Of a stretch of DNA of 14,852 nt, positions 6,531 through 14,560 are shown in pieces. Position 1 is the stretch's first letter; every line of letters starts with the position of its first letter. Source of the DNA: Halovulum sp039190275. GTDB lineage: Bacteria > Pseudomonadota > Alphaproteobacteria > Rhodobacterales > Rhodobacteraceae. Under the pieces are notes generated by a model. That model was not told the DNA's origin. It was given only the letters and a program-made list of their open reading frames with translations, and ran no database searches. The position numbers and the translations under genes were made by a program. The DNA lies in NCBI GenBank assembly GCA_039190275.1, contig JBCCYF010000112.1, positions 1 to 14,852 on the forward strand, in the 5' to 3' direction.

Positions 6531-7501
6531 GCGTCGCGCGACTGGATGCAGGCGCGGATGGAAGACCTGTTGCCGGTCGAATACTTCCATGTGGTGTTCA
6601 CGCGGCCTGCGCCAATCGCGAACATTGCGTACCAGAACAAGGCGGCGGTCTATGGTCTGTTGTTCAGAGCGTCGGCACAGACGCTCCTGACCATTGCCGC
6701 CGATCCGAAGCATTTGGGCGCAAAGATCGGCATGACCAGCGTGCTGCACACATGGGGGTCAGCAATGACCCATCACCCGCATGTCCATGTCGTCATGCCG
6801 GGTGGTGGAGTGTCGCCTGACGGCAAGCGTTGGATCGGCTGCCGCCCCTGGTTCTTTCTGCCGGTGAAGGTTCTGTCACGGCTGTTCCGGCGCCTGTTCC
6901 TCGAAGGGCTCATGAGGTTGCACCAGACCGGCAAGCTGCGCTTCTTTGGTGATCTGGGGGATTGGCAGAGCCAGACGCCTTCGCGACCCATCTCGCGCCG
7001 CTGCGCAAGACCGACTGGCTCGACTATGCCAAACCGCCCTTCGGAGGACCCGAACAGGTGCTGGCATATCTCAGCCGCTACACGCACCGCGTCGCGATCT
7101 CGAACCACCGCCTGATCGCTGCCGACGCGGACACCGTGGCGTTCCGCTGGAAAGACTATCGGATCAAGCACGGAGAAAGGATGAAGGTCATGCGCCTGCC
7201 CACCGACGAGTTCATCCGCCGGTTCCTGATCCATGTCCTGCCGCCCAGCTTCCACCGCATCCGCCATGCAGGCTTCCTCGCCAATGGCATCCGGCGAGAC
7301 AGGATCGAAAAGATCAGGCGCTTGTTGGATGCAGCGCCAGAACCGGCGCAGACATCAGACGAAGGGACAAGTGACGGCAACGACGAGCGGCGTGCGAAAC
7401 AGTCTTGCCCCAAATGCGGAGGCGCGATGGTCATCATTGGCACCTTCCTGCGGGGTCAAACACCCAAATCCCGCGCACCACCTTGGGAGGATGCCGCATG
7501 A

Positions 7502-7875
7502 TACAACACGAAAACCCGGCCCCTTCTTGCGCAGACCCCGGACCAATCAGTGCGGCCATCTCACAAAATCCCGGGCTGCATCAGGACTGTCGCGGTAAAG
7601 TGGGAGCCAAATTGGCAAAGTCGTGTCGGGAACATCAATTGGATTGCACAGCCTGCCATCACACAGCCGCTCACTCAGCTCATCCACCTCTACAGCCGTA
7701 ACCCACAATCCCCATAAAAATAAAAGCCGCCCGCGCTTTCCTCCTTGTCAGATTTGTCGCCGCTGCAGCTCAAGCTGACAGCAGCAACAAACTTTAGATA
7801 AAGCGGTCATTCGTTTACTTAATTCCAATGGCGACTTCCGCCGAGAAACGCTTGAAAAGGGACATATCCTTCGAG
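7502..7875. other. Gap between copy 1 transposase and WD40-KAP gene
   Basis: No gene. The first about 250 bp are the 3' tail of the IS91-type element, including the end-like block near 7708-7750. An imperfect hairpin at 7756-7788 has an inner stem CAGCT-CA-AGCTG and two mismatches outside. It lies about 88 bp beyond the stop of the minus-strand WD40-KAP gene and could end that transcript, but it has no T-tract. Confidence 0.5.
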
Positions 7876-10800
7876 TTAGAAGCTTAGCCGTCGGCGTTCA
7901 CTGAGGTAGTCGTCTAGGTCGTCCGACGAAATGGATGTATCGCCCTTGAAATCCGAATTCTGCGCCATCCAGGCTTGGATCTCGTCAACGCTGGTTTTGG
8001 AGGGGTCGATGCCGTTTTTTGCTGTTTCAATCGCGAACAGCCTTATGCGCGTTCGCACGCTTCGATCGTCTGGTGGAAGACCGGCAATAAGGAACCGAGA
8101 TAAGTTTAAAAAGCGCATGAGAATGCGCGGGGTGAGATCAGGGTCTTGAATCGCGCGTAGGCACATTTCTATTTCATGCCGGAAAGCATTGGAGTCCCGC
8201 CGTCCCTCTTCCAATTCGCGGTTTTGACGTGCTTTTCGACGACGCTCAACCCACTTCTGGCCGAACCGACCAATTGGAACTAGGAACAAAACTAGGACCA
8301 ACCAAGCTGGCTGCTCAAGGATCAACGAACGAATTTGACTGGTTCTACTTGCGTCACCTTCTTCCGGCGCCAACGTTTTGGCCGGAACGGCTTGACCGGC
8401 TCGAAACACTTCCTCTTCATTCGGTTCAATCGCAAATGGTTGCGTGCTGCTATCAGTAGACGTACTTGGAACCAAAGCAGTGCGCGCTGCGCCATCTTCA
8501 GTTGGCGCGCCTGCTACCGACGTACCAGTCTCCTGAATAAACTCTCCGCATTCGGTGTCAGCGTCCCAGATCCGCGCGACACCATCCGGCCCGCCCGTGA
8601 TCACGCGCTTCCCATCAGGGGAGAACGCAACTGAACCAACCTCTGATGTGTGGCCGGTAAAGCGCCTGATTTCTGCTCCGGGCGGCACCGAGCAATCCTC
8701 CGAAGGCGGAAAGACGGCGGCAAATAAACTCTCGAAGGATGAAGTGACGTCTTCATTCGCCGCCAGCATCATTGCGATCCAACCAACTGAAACGAGCACA
8801 AGGGCATTCAGAGAGAACATGCCTAGCTCCGCATTGTTCCTGCACCATTCAGCAAGCTTTTCCGCGGGTGCTTTCGGTGTAATTGTTGTCGCTCGTTCAA
8901 TGCGCTTTTCAATGAAATTTGACAGCGCTTTCCCATCGAAGTCGGGTACAGCAACTCGAAGGTTCAGAAGCTTCTCCAGGAAAAAATCAGCGTAGCGGTC
9001 GCGTTCCGCCTGAAGGCCAACTTCATCATCCAACTTTGCTATGCCCTCACCTTCGAGGGTAATGGCATGCGCGCGTGCCAACTCTTCTTTTCTCAGGCCA
9101 AGGGCGTGCCGCACGGGGGCTTCGTGTATTCCAAGAATGATGTAGCATTCGCCGCTGCTTGTAAGAAAGTTGATGGCTTCCATCATGTCTATGACCTGAT
9201 CCATATCGCAGCGGTCAAGATCGTCTATGATGATCGTTAATCGTTTGGAGCCAAGGGCTTTCGTGACCTCTCTGAAGGATTCACCAAACTGATCGCGAAA
9301 ACTCAGCTTTTCAGAGAACCGCTTCATGCCCACGAGATTGCGGCCTTCGGACAACAGTGCAGCGCCCGTTACCTGGAAAGGTACTATGAAACGGCTAAAA
9401 GCCGGCAAAGCAAAGAGCAATAAACCGGCCCCGCCAAGTGCCTGCCAGTATCCTGGCACGTTCAGGTCCACCCCTTCCAAGCCGCCAAACAAGGCCGAAG
9501 CAAAAGCGATGATGAAGGTCAGAAAGGCAAACCGAGCTGGCCGCGCACTAAGCCGGATCGCCAATAGATTGATCCGCGCCAGCAAGCTTGTTGGAGAAAA
9601 GAACCGCCACGATGTCATTGCAGGCATCGCCTTTTGGCGGATCTCCTCCATGAGCGAGGCGAAAAGGTGCTCTTCTTTTTGGTGATGCCAGGCGTTGAAC
9701 CAAAGGACCGGGTAGGATTCCGCTTCCAACTGTCTCTGGATCAGCTTCATGGCGGAAGATTTGCCCTTCCCCCAATCGCCGGTCAGTGCAATCGAAAAGG
9801 GTGCGCCAGTGTTCGGATTAAGCAGGAACCTGGCAATCTTTGTACAAAACACATTTAGCGTATCGCCGGCGAAGGCTGGGTCGGTGAGTGGTGTATCGGG
9901 GACGAAGACCGCAGCCATGGCCGGTCTGGCAGGCAACAATCGCAGTCTCGTCGCAAATCTGCTGCATCCAAGCACCGTGACCAAAAAACCGACAACAAAA
10001 GATGCGATTGACCAGATCGGCGGTCCAAGAACCGGTCCAGGGACTGGGGCATAGAGATAAGGAAAGCCGCGGAGTGTACCCAAGGCAATTGTGCGTCCAT
10101 CGTCGCTTATGGCGACCGAGAGAACTGGACCGCTCGAAAGGTCGGAAACAGATCCGATCCATGCCCCCGTCGCCGCGTCCCAGAGCCGCGCAGTGCCGTC
10201 GTTCCGCCCGGTAAGCACCTGCGCACCATCGGGCGTAAAGGCGACAGACCAGACCCAAACCCCGTGTCCGTCGAAACGCTGGATCTCGGCCCCTGTCCCG
10301 GTGTTCCAGAGCCGCGCGGTGCCGTCTCCTCCGCCTGTCAGCACCTGGGCGTCGCGCGAGAAGGCAACAGACGACACAAAAGCCCCATGTCCCTCGAAGC
10401 GCCGGATCTCTGCACCTGTCCCTGGGTTCCAGAGCCGCGCAGTGCCGTCGTCTGATCCGGTGAGCACCTGCGCGCCATCGGGTGAGAAGGCGACAGACCG
10501 AACCGGGGCCTCATGTCCCGCAAAGCGCTGGATCTCTGTTCCCGTTGCCGCGTTCCAGAGCTGCGCACTGCCATCCTCTGATCCGGTGAGCACCAGCGCG
10601 CCGTCGGGCGAGAAGACGGCAGAGCGGACCGGGGCCTCATGTCCCGCAAAGCGCCGGATCTCTGCTCCCGTTGCCACATTCCAAAGCCGCGCGGTACGGT
10701 CTTCGGATCCAGTGAGCACCTCAGCGCCATTTGGCGAGAAAGCGACAGACCAGACCAGGGCCTCATGTCCCTCGAAGCGTTGGATCTCTGTCCCCGTCGC

Positions 10801-12084
10801 CGCGTCCCACAGATGCGCGTTGACGTTGTCTGATCCGGTGAGCACCTGAGCGCCATCGGGCGAGAAGGCGACAGACCGGACCAAGGCCTCATGTCCCTCG
10901 AAGCGTTGGATCTCTGTCCCCGTTGCCGCGTTCCAGAGCTGCGCACTGCCATCCTCTGATCCGGTGAGCACCTGCGCGCCATCGGGCGAGAAGGCAACAG
11001 ACCAGACCAAGGCCTCATGTCCCTCGAAGCGCTGGATCTCTGCGCCTGTCCCTGGGTTCCAGAGCCGCGCGGTGCCGTCTCCCGATCCGGTGAGCACCTG
11101 CGCGCCGTCGCGCGAGAAGGCAATAGACGACACAAAGGCCCCATGTCCCTCGAAGCGCTGGAGCTCTGCCCCCGTCGCCGCGTTCCAGAGCCGCGCGGAG
11201 CCGTCTCCCGATCCGGTGAGCACTTGCGCGCCGTCGCGCGAGAAGGCAACAGACGACACAGATGCCCCGTGTCCCTCGAAACGCCGGAGCTCTGCCCCCG
11301 TCGCCGCGTTCCAGAGCCGCGCAGTGCCGTCGTCTGATCCGGTAAGCACCTGCGCGCCATCGGGCAAGAAAGCAACAGACCAGACATTGTCCCCATGTCC
11401 CTCAAAACGCCGGAGCTCTGCCCCCGTCGCCGCGTTCCAGAGCCGCGCGGTGCCGTCGTCTGATCCGGTAAGCACCTGCGCGCCATCGGGCGAGAAGGCG
11501 ACCGACCAAAAGTGGACCTCATATCCCTGGAAACGCCGGATCTCTAACCCTGTCACCGTATCCCAGAGCCGCGCGGTGCCGTCGGTTGACCCGGTCAGCA
11601 CCTGCGCGCCGTCGGGCGAGAAGGCGACGGACCGGACCGAGGCACCATGTCCCTCGAAGCGCTGGATCTCTGCCCCTGTGGCTGCATCCCAAAGCCGCGC
11701 GGTGCCGTCGCTTCCGCCTGTCAGCACCCGCTGCCCCCCGGGACCATAAGCAACAGCCGCAATAGGCCCTGGATGAAAGCCTTGTGGTTCAAATTCGGTG
11801 GGCGTGAACAAGAACTCCTGAGCGGCGAACGGCGCCAAAAAATCAGTCGCTTCGGTGCGTTCCAAGTAAGTGCTGCTGCTGAGCAAGCCAAGATCGTTGT
11901 CCGGGCTTTGAGGAGGCGCTCGAGGTCCGATGAAAATCGCGGCCGCAATAAGAAGAACGCCTGCCGAAAGGAGCCCAAGAAGGTCGAGCCCAATAGCCCT
12001 AGCAACTTGACCCGAAAAGCTGGTCACTTCCTGGTCGTCATAGCCGTCTTCAATGACTTCGGTCTTGGGATCTATCGATTGCAT
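7876..12084 (-). CDS. Membrane-bound WD40-repeat/KAP-family P-loop NTPase fusion
   Basis: A 1402-residue protein (ATG 12084; an in-frame TTG at 12096 would add four residues and has no ribosome-binding site). Order: membrane segment 27-53; WD40 blade 98-141; twelve near-identical 42-residue blades 142-644; a degenerate blade 645-681; membrane segment about 689-707; KAP NTPase with Walker A GDWGKGKS (769-776), two inserted membrane segments (about 851-869 and 883-901) and Walker B IIIDDLDRC (951-959). Next come a membrane segment 1089-1108, one isolated WD40 blade 1136-1176, a low-complexity linker, a membrane segment 1258-1276 and a basic cytoplasmic tail. Membrane segments inside the NTPase and the DDLDR signature are diagnostic of KAP NTPases. 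The positive-inside rule (CSRFATRLR after segment 2, KWVERRRKAR after the last) puts the NTPase in the cytoplasm and all WD40 blades outside it. KAP NTPases include the phage-exclusion protein PifA. The function here is unknown. It stands alone, convergent with one IS91-type element and divergent from the other. Confidence 0.9.
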   Translation of the reverse strand: MQSIDPKTEVIEDGYDDQEVTSFSGQVARAIGLDLLGLLSAGVLLIAAAIFIGPRAPPQSPDNDLGLLSSSTYLERTEATDFLAPFAAQEFLFTPTEFEPQGFHPGPIAAVAYGPGGQRVLTGGSDGTARLWDAATGAEIQRFEGHGASVRSVAFSPDGAQVLTGSTDGTARLWDTVTGLEIRRFQGYEVHFWSVAFSPDGAQVLTGSDDGTARLWNAATGAELRRFEGHGDNVWSVAFLPDGAQVLTGSDDGTARLWNAATGAELRRFEGHGASVSSVAFSRDGAQVLTGSGDGSARLWNAATGAELQRFEGHGAFVSSIAFSRDGAQVLTGSGDGTARLWNPGTGAEIQRFEGHEALVWSVAFSPDGAQVLTGSEDGSAQLWNAATGTEIQRFEGHEALVRSVAFSPDGAQVLTGSDNVNAHLWDAATGTEIQRFEGHEALVWSVAFSPNGAEVLTGSEDRTARLWNVATGAEIRRFAGHEAPVRSAVFSPDGALVLTGSEDGSAQLWNAATGTEIQRFAGHEAPVRSVAFSPDGAQVLTGSDDGTARLWNPGTGAEIRRFEGHGAFVSSVAFSRDAQVLTGGGDGTARLWNTGTGAEIQRFDGHGVWVWSVAFTPDGAQVLTGRNDGTARLWDAATGAWIGSVSDLSSGPVLSVAISDDGRTIALGTLRGFPYLYAPVPGPVLGPPIWSIASFVVGFLVTVLGCSRFATRLRLLPARPAMAAVFVPDTPLTDPAFAGDTLNVFCTKIARFLLNPNTGAPFSIALTGDWGKGKSSAMKLIQRQLEAESYPVLWFNAWHHQKEEHLFASLMEEIRQKAMPAMTSWRFFSPTSLLARINLLAIRLSARPARFAFLTFIIAFASALFGGLEGVDLNVPGYWQALGGAGLLLFALPAFSRFIVPFQVTGAALLSEGRNLVGMKRFSEKLSFRDQFGESFREVTKALGSKRLTIIIDDLDRCDMDQVIDMMEAINFLTSSGECYIILGIHEAPVRHALGLRKEELARAHAITLEGEGIAKLDDEVGLQAERDRYADFFLEKLLNLRVAVPDFDGKALSNFIEKRIERATTITPKAPAEKLAEWCRNNAELGMFSLNALVLVSVGWIAMMLAANEDVTSSFESLFAAVFPPSEDCSVPPGAEIRRFTGHTSEVGSVAFSPDGKRVITGGPDGVARIWDADTECGEFIQETGTSVAGAPTEDGAARTALVPSTSTDSSTQPFAIEPNEEEVFRAGQAVPAKTLAPEEGDASRTSQIRSLILEQPAWLVLVLFLVPIGRFGQKWVERRRKARQNRELEEGRRDSNAFRHEIEMCLRAIQDPDLTPRILMRFLNLSRFLIAGLPPDDRSVRTRIRLFAIETAKNGIDPSKTSVDEIQAWMAQNSDFKGDTSISSDDLDDYLSERRRLSF
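8557..8679 (-). other. Isolated WD40 blade coded far from the main array
   Basis: Reads GAEIRRFTGHTSEVGSVAFS, then PDGKRVITGGPDGVARIWDA. It has the same junction (GAEIRRF.GH) and consensus as the array units, but is separated from them by the whole NTPase domain. It sits between the last two predicted membrane segments, so it is predicted on the same side as the main array. Confidence 0.85.
10153..11661 (-). repeat. Twelve tandem 126-bp units coding WD40 blades
   Basis: Each unit encodes 42 residues beginning RFEGH and ending ATGAEI(Q/R). One unit (the eleventh) has 41 after loss of a single codon in SRDAQ. Units are nearly identical in DNA as well as protein. Differences concentrate at unit positions 6, 7, 8, 10 and 26, with some at 28 and 35. 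A more diverged blade precedes the array (11662-11793) and a degenerate one follows it (10042-10152). Confidence 0.95.
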
Positions 12085-12346
12085 CTGCACGTCCAACGAA
12101 ATACGTCATTAACTACAATCTAACCTAGTCTCTGATGGTCCATTCAGTCTGCAAATTTTTGTCGGTCACGTGCTGCGAGGTTCTACGGACCCATTGCTCA
12201 CATCCAGTCGACGAACATACAACGTTCAAGTACCGTGAACCGCATCGAAGCGGCTGTTTGCCGACAAAGCAGAATTTGTCAAAAAGGGCTCCTGCACTAA
12301 ATCGCTCCGCGATATGGGCGCCTGTGGCTGGCGCTGTGTCTGAACG
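12085..12346. other. Upstream region of the WD40-KAP gene and flank of IS91-type copy 2
   Basis: No gene seen. It must hold the minus-strand promoter of the WD40-KAP gene, but no convincing -35/-10 pair stands out. The only ribosome-binding hint is GGA about 8 nt before the ATG at 12084, so expression may be low. Confidence 0.5.
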
Positions 12347-12388
12347 GGATTTGTTTCGCGGATTGAGGTGTCCGGCTGTGTGCTGTTG

Positions 12389-12410
12389 ATCGAGGTGATT
12401 TTGCCTCGAT
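12389..12410. repeat. Hairpin just before the copy 2 recombinase
   Basis: ATCGAGG and CCTCGAT are perfect 7-bp arms around 8 bases, ending 17 bp before the recombinase ATG. Copy 1 has a weaker repeat at the equivalent place (GATTG...CAATC, about 5262-5280). It could be the terminator-end structure of the element or a transcriptional barrier. Confidence 0.4.
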
Positions 12411-12427
12411 TGATAGAGGGTTTTCCC

Positions 12428-13345
12428 ATGAACGTTCAGCATTCCACACCAACGACACCCCTTCGCGCGCGCATGATCGCCGATATGTCATCGCGCAATC
12501 TGGGACCGGCGTCTCAGGTTGGTCACTTGCGGGCCTGCAAGCGATTTGCGGCCTGGCTAGGGCGGTCGCCGGAGACGGCCACACCAGATGAAGTGCGCGC
12601 TTTCCAGCAGCATTTGATGGAGACCGGCACCAGCATCTGCACCCGCAATCGCACGATGACCGGGGTGAAGTTTCTGTTCCGGGTCACGCTGCGGCGGCAC
12701 GACCTTGTGTCGGAGATCTTCAGTTTGAAGGAGCCCGTCAAGGTTCCGTTGGTGCTGAGCCGCAACGAGGTCAAGCGTATCCTGGCCATGGCGCCGAGCT
12801 TGAAGGCGCGGGTGATGCTGTCGCTGGCCTATGGCTGCGGCATGCGCGCGAGCGAGGTCGTTCGGCTCAGGGTCGGTGATATCGACGGGGAACAGAAGAT
12901 CATCCGCATCGTACAGTCCAAAGGCCGCAAGGATCGCAACGTGATGTTGCCCGGCGATATTCTTGGCCTTCTGCGCAACTGGTGGAAGGAACGTCCGACC
13001 AGTCAGGACCAAGGCGTGGCGGGACCTGACCGGGTGATCTTCCCCGGGTATAATGGCAAGCATCTGTCGCCACGCCAGATCTCGCGGCTGTTCAAGCAAG
13101 CCGCAAAGGCGGCGGGCATCACCAAGCCGGTCACGTTGCACACGCTCCGGCACAGTTTTGCGACGCACCTCCTTGAACGCGGTGTCGATATCAGGGTCAT
13201 ACAGGCACGCTTGGGCCATACCAAGCTGACCACGACGGCACGCTATGCCAGCGTTGCCACGGGCATGATCTCAGCGGTGGAGAGCCCCCTGGACAACCTG
13301 AGCCAGGCGGCCAAACGCAAAAAGGGCAAGAAAGGCGCTTCATAG
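12428..13345 (+). CDS. Tyrosine recombinase of IS91-type copy 2
   Basis: A site-specific recombinase/integrase of 305 residues. It has an N-terminal SAM-like DNA-binding domain (about 15-100) and a catalytic domain with R140 (in GCGMRASEVV), K165 (in SKGRKDR), H238 and R241 (in LHTLRHSFATHLLE), H264 (LGH) and nucleophile Y273 (in TTTARYASVAT). All six active-site positions are present, so the enzyme should be active. The ATG at 12428 is chosen for GAGGG 7 nt upstream. The longer in-frame ORF from 12368 would translate through the hairpin. The C-terminus is lysine-rich. The TAG stop is followed after 6 nt by the transposase in the same frame. The role in an IS91-type element is not settled and may be resolution or circle integration. 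Confidence 0.92.
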   Translation: MNVQHSTPTTPLRARMIADMSSRNLGPASQVGHLRACKRFAAWLGRSPETATPDEVRAFQQHLMETGTSICTRNRTMTGVKFLFRVTLRRHDLVSEIFSLKEPVKVPLVLSRNEVKRILAMAPSLKARVMLSLAYGCGMRASEVVRLRVGDIDGEQKIIRIVQSKGRKDRNVMLPGDILGLLRNWWKERPTSQDQGVAGPDRVIFPGYNGKHLSPRQISRLFKQAAKAAGITKPVTLHTLRHSFATHLLERGVDIRVIQARLGHTKLTTTARYASVATGMISAVESPLDNLSQAAKRKKGKKGAS

Positions 13346-13351
13346 CCCACG

Positions 13352-14560
13352 TTGGCACGAGAAAAGCTGGATGTTGCGGATATCTTCCGCGCCCACGGTG
13401 CTGCCTGGCGAGCGGCCAATGCCGGCCATGTCAGCCTCGACCAGTTGAAGGTGATGAGCGCGATCGAGCGCTGCCGCACGGCGGTGCTCGGCGGCCATGT
13501 TGCGCGATGTGAAGACTGCGCGCATGAACACATCGCCTGTAATTCGTGCCGCAATCGCCATTGCCCCAAATGCCAGGCGGGTGCGGCAAAGGCCTGGCTG
13601 GCCGCGCGCGAGGCCGAACTGCTGCCCGTGCGGTATGTCCACCTGGTCTTCACCCTGCCGAAGCCGATCGCCGACATCGCGCGCACCAACAAGCGTGAAC
13701 TCTACAACCTGCTGATGCGGGCAAGCGCGGACACGGTGATCAGGATCGCCGCCGACCCCAAGCACCTTGGCGCGCGCGTTGGGATCACATCCGTGCTCCA
13801 TACCTGGGGCTCTGCGATGACACACCACCCCCATGTCCACATGATCGTTCCAGGAGGTGGATTGTCGACCGATGGCAGCAGCTGGATCGCCTGCCGCAGG
13901 AACTTTTTCCTCTCCGTCCGGGTCATGTCCCGGCTTCACCGGGGGCTCATCCTGGACAGGCTGGACAAGTTGCACGGGGCCGGGAAGCTGCAGTTCTTCG
14001 GCAACCATGCCGAGCTTAACAATCCTGCCGCCTTCAACGCTTTCCTGCAGCCGCTGCGCAAAATCGACTGGGTCGTCTACGCCAAAGAACCCTTCGCCGG
14101 ACCAAAGGCCGTGCTAGCCTACCTGTCTCGCTACACGCACCGCGTCGCCATCTCAAACAGCCGCCTGATCCGGTTCGATGCCGACAGCGTGACCTTCAAG
14201 GTCAAGAACTACCGCGCAAAAGGTTCTGGCCGGCACACCACCATGACCTTGGCGACCGACGAGTTCATCCGCCGGTTCCTCATCCATGTGCTGCCCAAGG
14301 GCCAGCACCGCATCCGCCACTACGGCTTTTACGGAAATGGCAACCGCGCCGCCAATATCGCCAGGATCTGGGGCCTGCTCGGGGCCAGAACGCCAAGTCG
14401 GGAAGACGCCGGTGATGCAAGTGAATGCGACATCAATCAGCCCCCCAGGGTCCTCGCACTGCCCTGTCCATGCTGTGGCGGGCAACTGATCATCGTCGAG
14501 GCAATCGCGCCAGCCCAGCACCCCAGAGCGCCGCCAAAACCAAAAAAGGCCGCCGCATGA
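13352..14560 (+). CDS. IS91-type HUH-Y2 rolling-circle transposase, copy 2
   Basis: A 402-residue transposase, full length for the family. The N-terminal zinc finger has Cys pairs at 53/56, 63/66 and 71/74. The HUH metal site is HHPHVH (158-163). The paired nucleophiles are Y257 and Y261 in YLSRYTHR. A C-terminal CPCCGG knuckle is present. It cuts and transfers one strand without target duplications and can carry flanking DNA when it misses its terminator. Translation probably starts at TTG 13352, because the frame opens only after the recombinase stop and no ATG is near. There is no separate ribosome-binding site, so it probably depends on translation of the recombinase. Unlike copy 1 it has no internal insertion. 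Confidence 0.93.
   Translation: MAREKLDVADIFRAHGAAWRAANAGHVSLDQLKVMSAIERCRTAVLGGHVARCEDCAHEHIACNSCRNRHCPKCQAGAAKAWLAAREAELLPVRYVHLVFTLPKPIADIARTNKRELYNLLMRASADTVIRIAADPKHLGARVGITSVLHTWGSAMTHHPHVHMIVPGGGLSTDGSSWIACRRNFFLSVRVMSRLHRGLILDRLDKLHGAGKLQFFGNHAELNNPAAFNAFLQPLRKIDWVVYAKEPFAGPKAVLAYLSRYTHRVAISNSRLIRFDADSVTFKVKNYRAKGSGRHTTMTLATDEFIRRFLIHVLPKGQHRIRHYGFYGNGNRAANIARIWGLLGARTPSREDAGDASECDINQPPRVLALPCPCCGGQLIIVEAIAPAQHPRAPPKPKKAAA

Larger units (their letters stand above)
6219..7501 (+). pseudogene. IS91-type HUH-Y2 transposase of copy 1, frameshifted
   Basis: A rolling-circle transposase that nicks single strands by paired tyrosines. The first frame (6219-7115) carries the Cys-rich zinc finger (CTKCDHQHIAYNSCRNRHCPKCQ) and the HUH motif HHPHVHVV. 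Near 6960-6964, one base appears to be missing in GGGGATTGGCAG. The second frame, running to 7501, carries YLSRYTHR with both catalytic tyrosines and a C-terminal CPKCGG knuckle. The ORF that keeps the HUH motif therefore lacks the nucleophiles. Two in-frame palindromic insertions (6246-6290 and about 6492-6530) add extra residues within the N-terminal region and immediately after the zinc finger. The gene is dead unless frameshifted. A sequencing error at the single-base site cannot be excluded. Confidence 0.87.
5231..7750 (+). mobile_element. IS91-type element, copy 1 (degenerate), with tyrosine recombinase
   Basis: A rolling-circle insertion sequence made of a tyrosine-recombinase gene followed by an HUH-Y2 (IS91-type) transposase, both broken. 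The left limit is a guess: a GGATTT-containing stretch at 5231 resembles one at 12347 before copy 2. The right limit is suggested by a block like the end of copy 2: AATCCCCATA (7708-7717), then CCCGCGCTTTCC (7730-7741) and CTTG. IS91-type elements make no target-site duplications, so the ends cannot be fixed from this sequence. The two copies differ clearly in sequence and are not a recent duplication. Confidence 0.7.

Noticed and set aside
6950..6970. Programmed frameshift for transposase production in copy 1
   Set aside because: No slippery heptamer or downstream stimulator is visible, copy 2 makes its transposase in one frame, and copy 1 also carries a broken recombinase. Decay is simpler.
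7756..7788. Intrinsic terminator for the WD40-KAP gene
   Set aside because: The hairpin is imperfect and no T-tract follows on the minus strand. It is mentioned only as a possible structure in the gap.
10153..11661. CRISPR-like repeat array
   Set aside because: Units are contiguous 126-bp coding repeats without unique spacers, and they encode WD40 blades.
10091..11749. Long plus-strand open frames opposite the WD40 array (10091-10849, 10964-11749) and a third minus-strand frame (10338-11522)
   Set aside because: They arise because the 126-bp unit is a multiple of three and stop-free in several frames. The predicted proteins are low-complexity translations of the repeat with no ribosome-binding sites or family resemblance.
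13340..14008. 222-codon minus-strand open frame across the copy 2 transposase
   Set aside because: Antisense to a complete transposase with all catalytic motifs. No independent support.
5298..14560. Composite element or integron formed by two identical ends
   Set aside because: The two IS91-type copies differ throughout, no attC sites are seen, and the recombinases lack integron-specific context.
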